Part shown: positions 14,021-14,228 of the stretch, piece after piece
Position numbering within the stretch: the first letter of the stretch is position 1
Layout of the letters: each line of letters opens with the position of its first letter
Source: Bacillota bacterium
Lineage (GTDB): Bacteria; Bacillota; Clostridia; Lachnospirales; Lachnospiraceae
Direction of reading: 5' to 3'
NCBI GenBank assembly: GCA_023412855.1
Contig: JAEZRJ010000019.1
Location: forward strand, 1 to 14,228
Length of the DNA stretch: 14,228 nt
Made by a program: the position numbers and the translations under genes
The notes under the pieces: generated by a model
The model's database searches: none
Told to the model about the DNA's origin: nothing
Seen by the model: only the letters and a program-made list of their open reading frames with translations

Positions 14021-14228
14021 ATGAGACAGCCTGCTCACCGGCCAAAGTTCGTTAGACTGTTCTTTTATTTATTCTCTCTTTTCCAATTCAAAATCGTCGT
14101 TAAAAGCAAAATCCCATTGCAAGAGTCAAAACTTCATAATTTCTCCTCGTATTATAAAGTAGTAGTGTTTATAGTCCCTCTCCAAGGACTGTATGCTATA
14201 CAAAACAGTATGATATACTGTTGGAGAT
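14021..14228 (+). other. Open reading frame running off the window, doubtful
   Basis: From ATG 14021 the frame stays open for 69 codons to the window edge. The translation (starting MRQPAHRPKFVRLFF) matches no family I know, is rich in Phe, Tyr and Lys, and no good Shine-Dalgarno site precedes it. It lies downstream of the strong promoter at 13944-13972. It could be part of a small protein, or chance openness over a structured leader or RNA. Confidence 0.2.
14174..14227. repeat. Nested inverted repeats at the window end
   Basis: TCTCCAA (14179-14185) and TTGGAGA (14221-14227) are inverted and enclose an imperfect stem, GTATGCTATAC against GTATGATATAC, around AAAACA. A smaller hairpin, AGTCC (14173-14177) with GGACT (14186-14190), uses the left arm as its loop, so the two folds exclude each other. 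Confidence 0.5.

Noticed and set aside
14132..14148. Tiny leftward frame ATG AAG TTT TGA behind GAGGAG
   Set aside because: Only three codons with no matching promoter pair; probably chance.
13813..14228. tRNA-Trp as the attachment site of an integrated element
   Set aside because: No copy of the tRNA 3' end is seen downstream, and no integrase gene is in the window.

Overview
The window looks like a chromosomal segment of a Clostridia bacterium, most likely Lachnospiraceae. Base composition is moderate, Shine-Dalgarno sites are strong AGGAGG types, promoters are sigma-A-like, and the gene families (clostridial PurL, VanZ-like, lipoprotein MalE, GH13_36 amylase) fit that group. This placement is inferred from the sequence alone.

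Left part (1-5157): the first codons of a leftward purL lie at the window edge behind their own promoter. Next is a leftward two-gene operon: an unrecognised 160-residue protein, then a TetR-type regulator. It is divergent from a rightward 756-residue gene with an N-terminal cyclic-nucleotide-binding-like barrel and a long helical remainder of unknown function. That gene ends at a strong terminator, and a good promoter for the next gene (VanZ-like membrane protein) appears to be nested in the terminator. The VanZ-like gene converges on, and overlaps by 32 bp, a leftward HAD hydrolase gene. The VanZ terminator lies inside the HAD coding sequence.

Middle part (5157-13736): a maltodextrin/starch utilisation locus. 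Reading leftward from a divergent LacI-family regulator: 4-alpha-glucanotransferase (malQ), a lipoprotein binding protein (malE-like), two permeases (malF-like and malG-like, overlapping by ATGA), and a surface lipoprotein alpha-amylase of the GH13_36 type. The HAD gene lies 80 bp beyond. Together the genes suggest this route: surface amylase cuts alpha-glucan, MalE captures the oligosaccharides, MalFG import them using an ATPase not encoded here, and MalQ rearranges them in the cytoplasm. The LacI regulator probably controls the locus. A hairpin between malE and malF probably allows more binding protein than permease.

Right part (13737-14228): a tRNA-Trp(CCA) gene with its own promoter and a strong terminator, followed by a consensus-like promoter reading into a stretch with no recognisable gene. 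That stretch contains an open frame running off the window and nested inverted repeats at the very end.

No CRISPR array, insertion sequence, phage gene or rRNA was seen. The least explained items are the cNMP-barrel protein with its divergent partners, the promoter-in-terminator arrangement, the repeat elements around the malQ promoter, and the promoter after the tRNA. Several starts were moved from the longest possible frame to internal ATG or GTG codons with well-placed Shine-Dalgarno sites.
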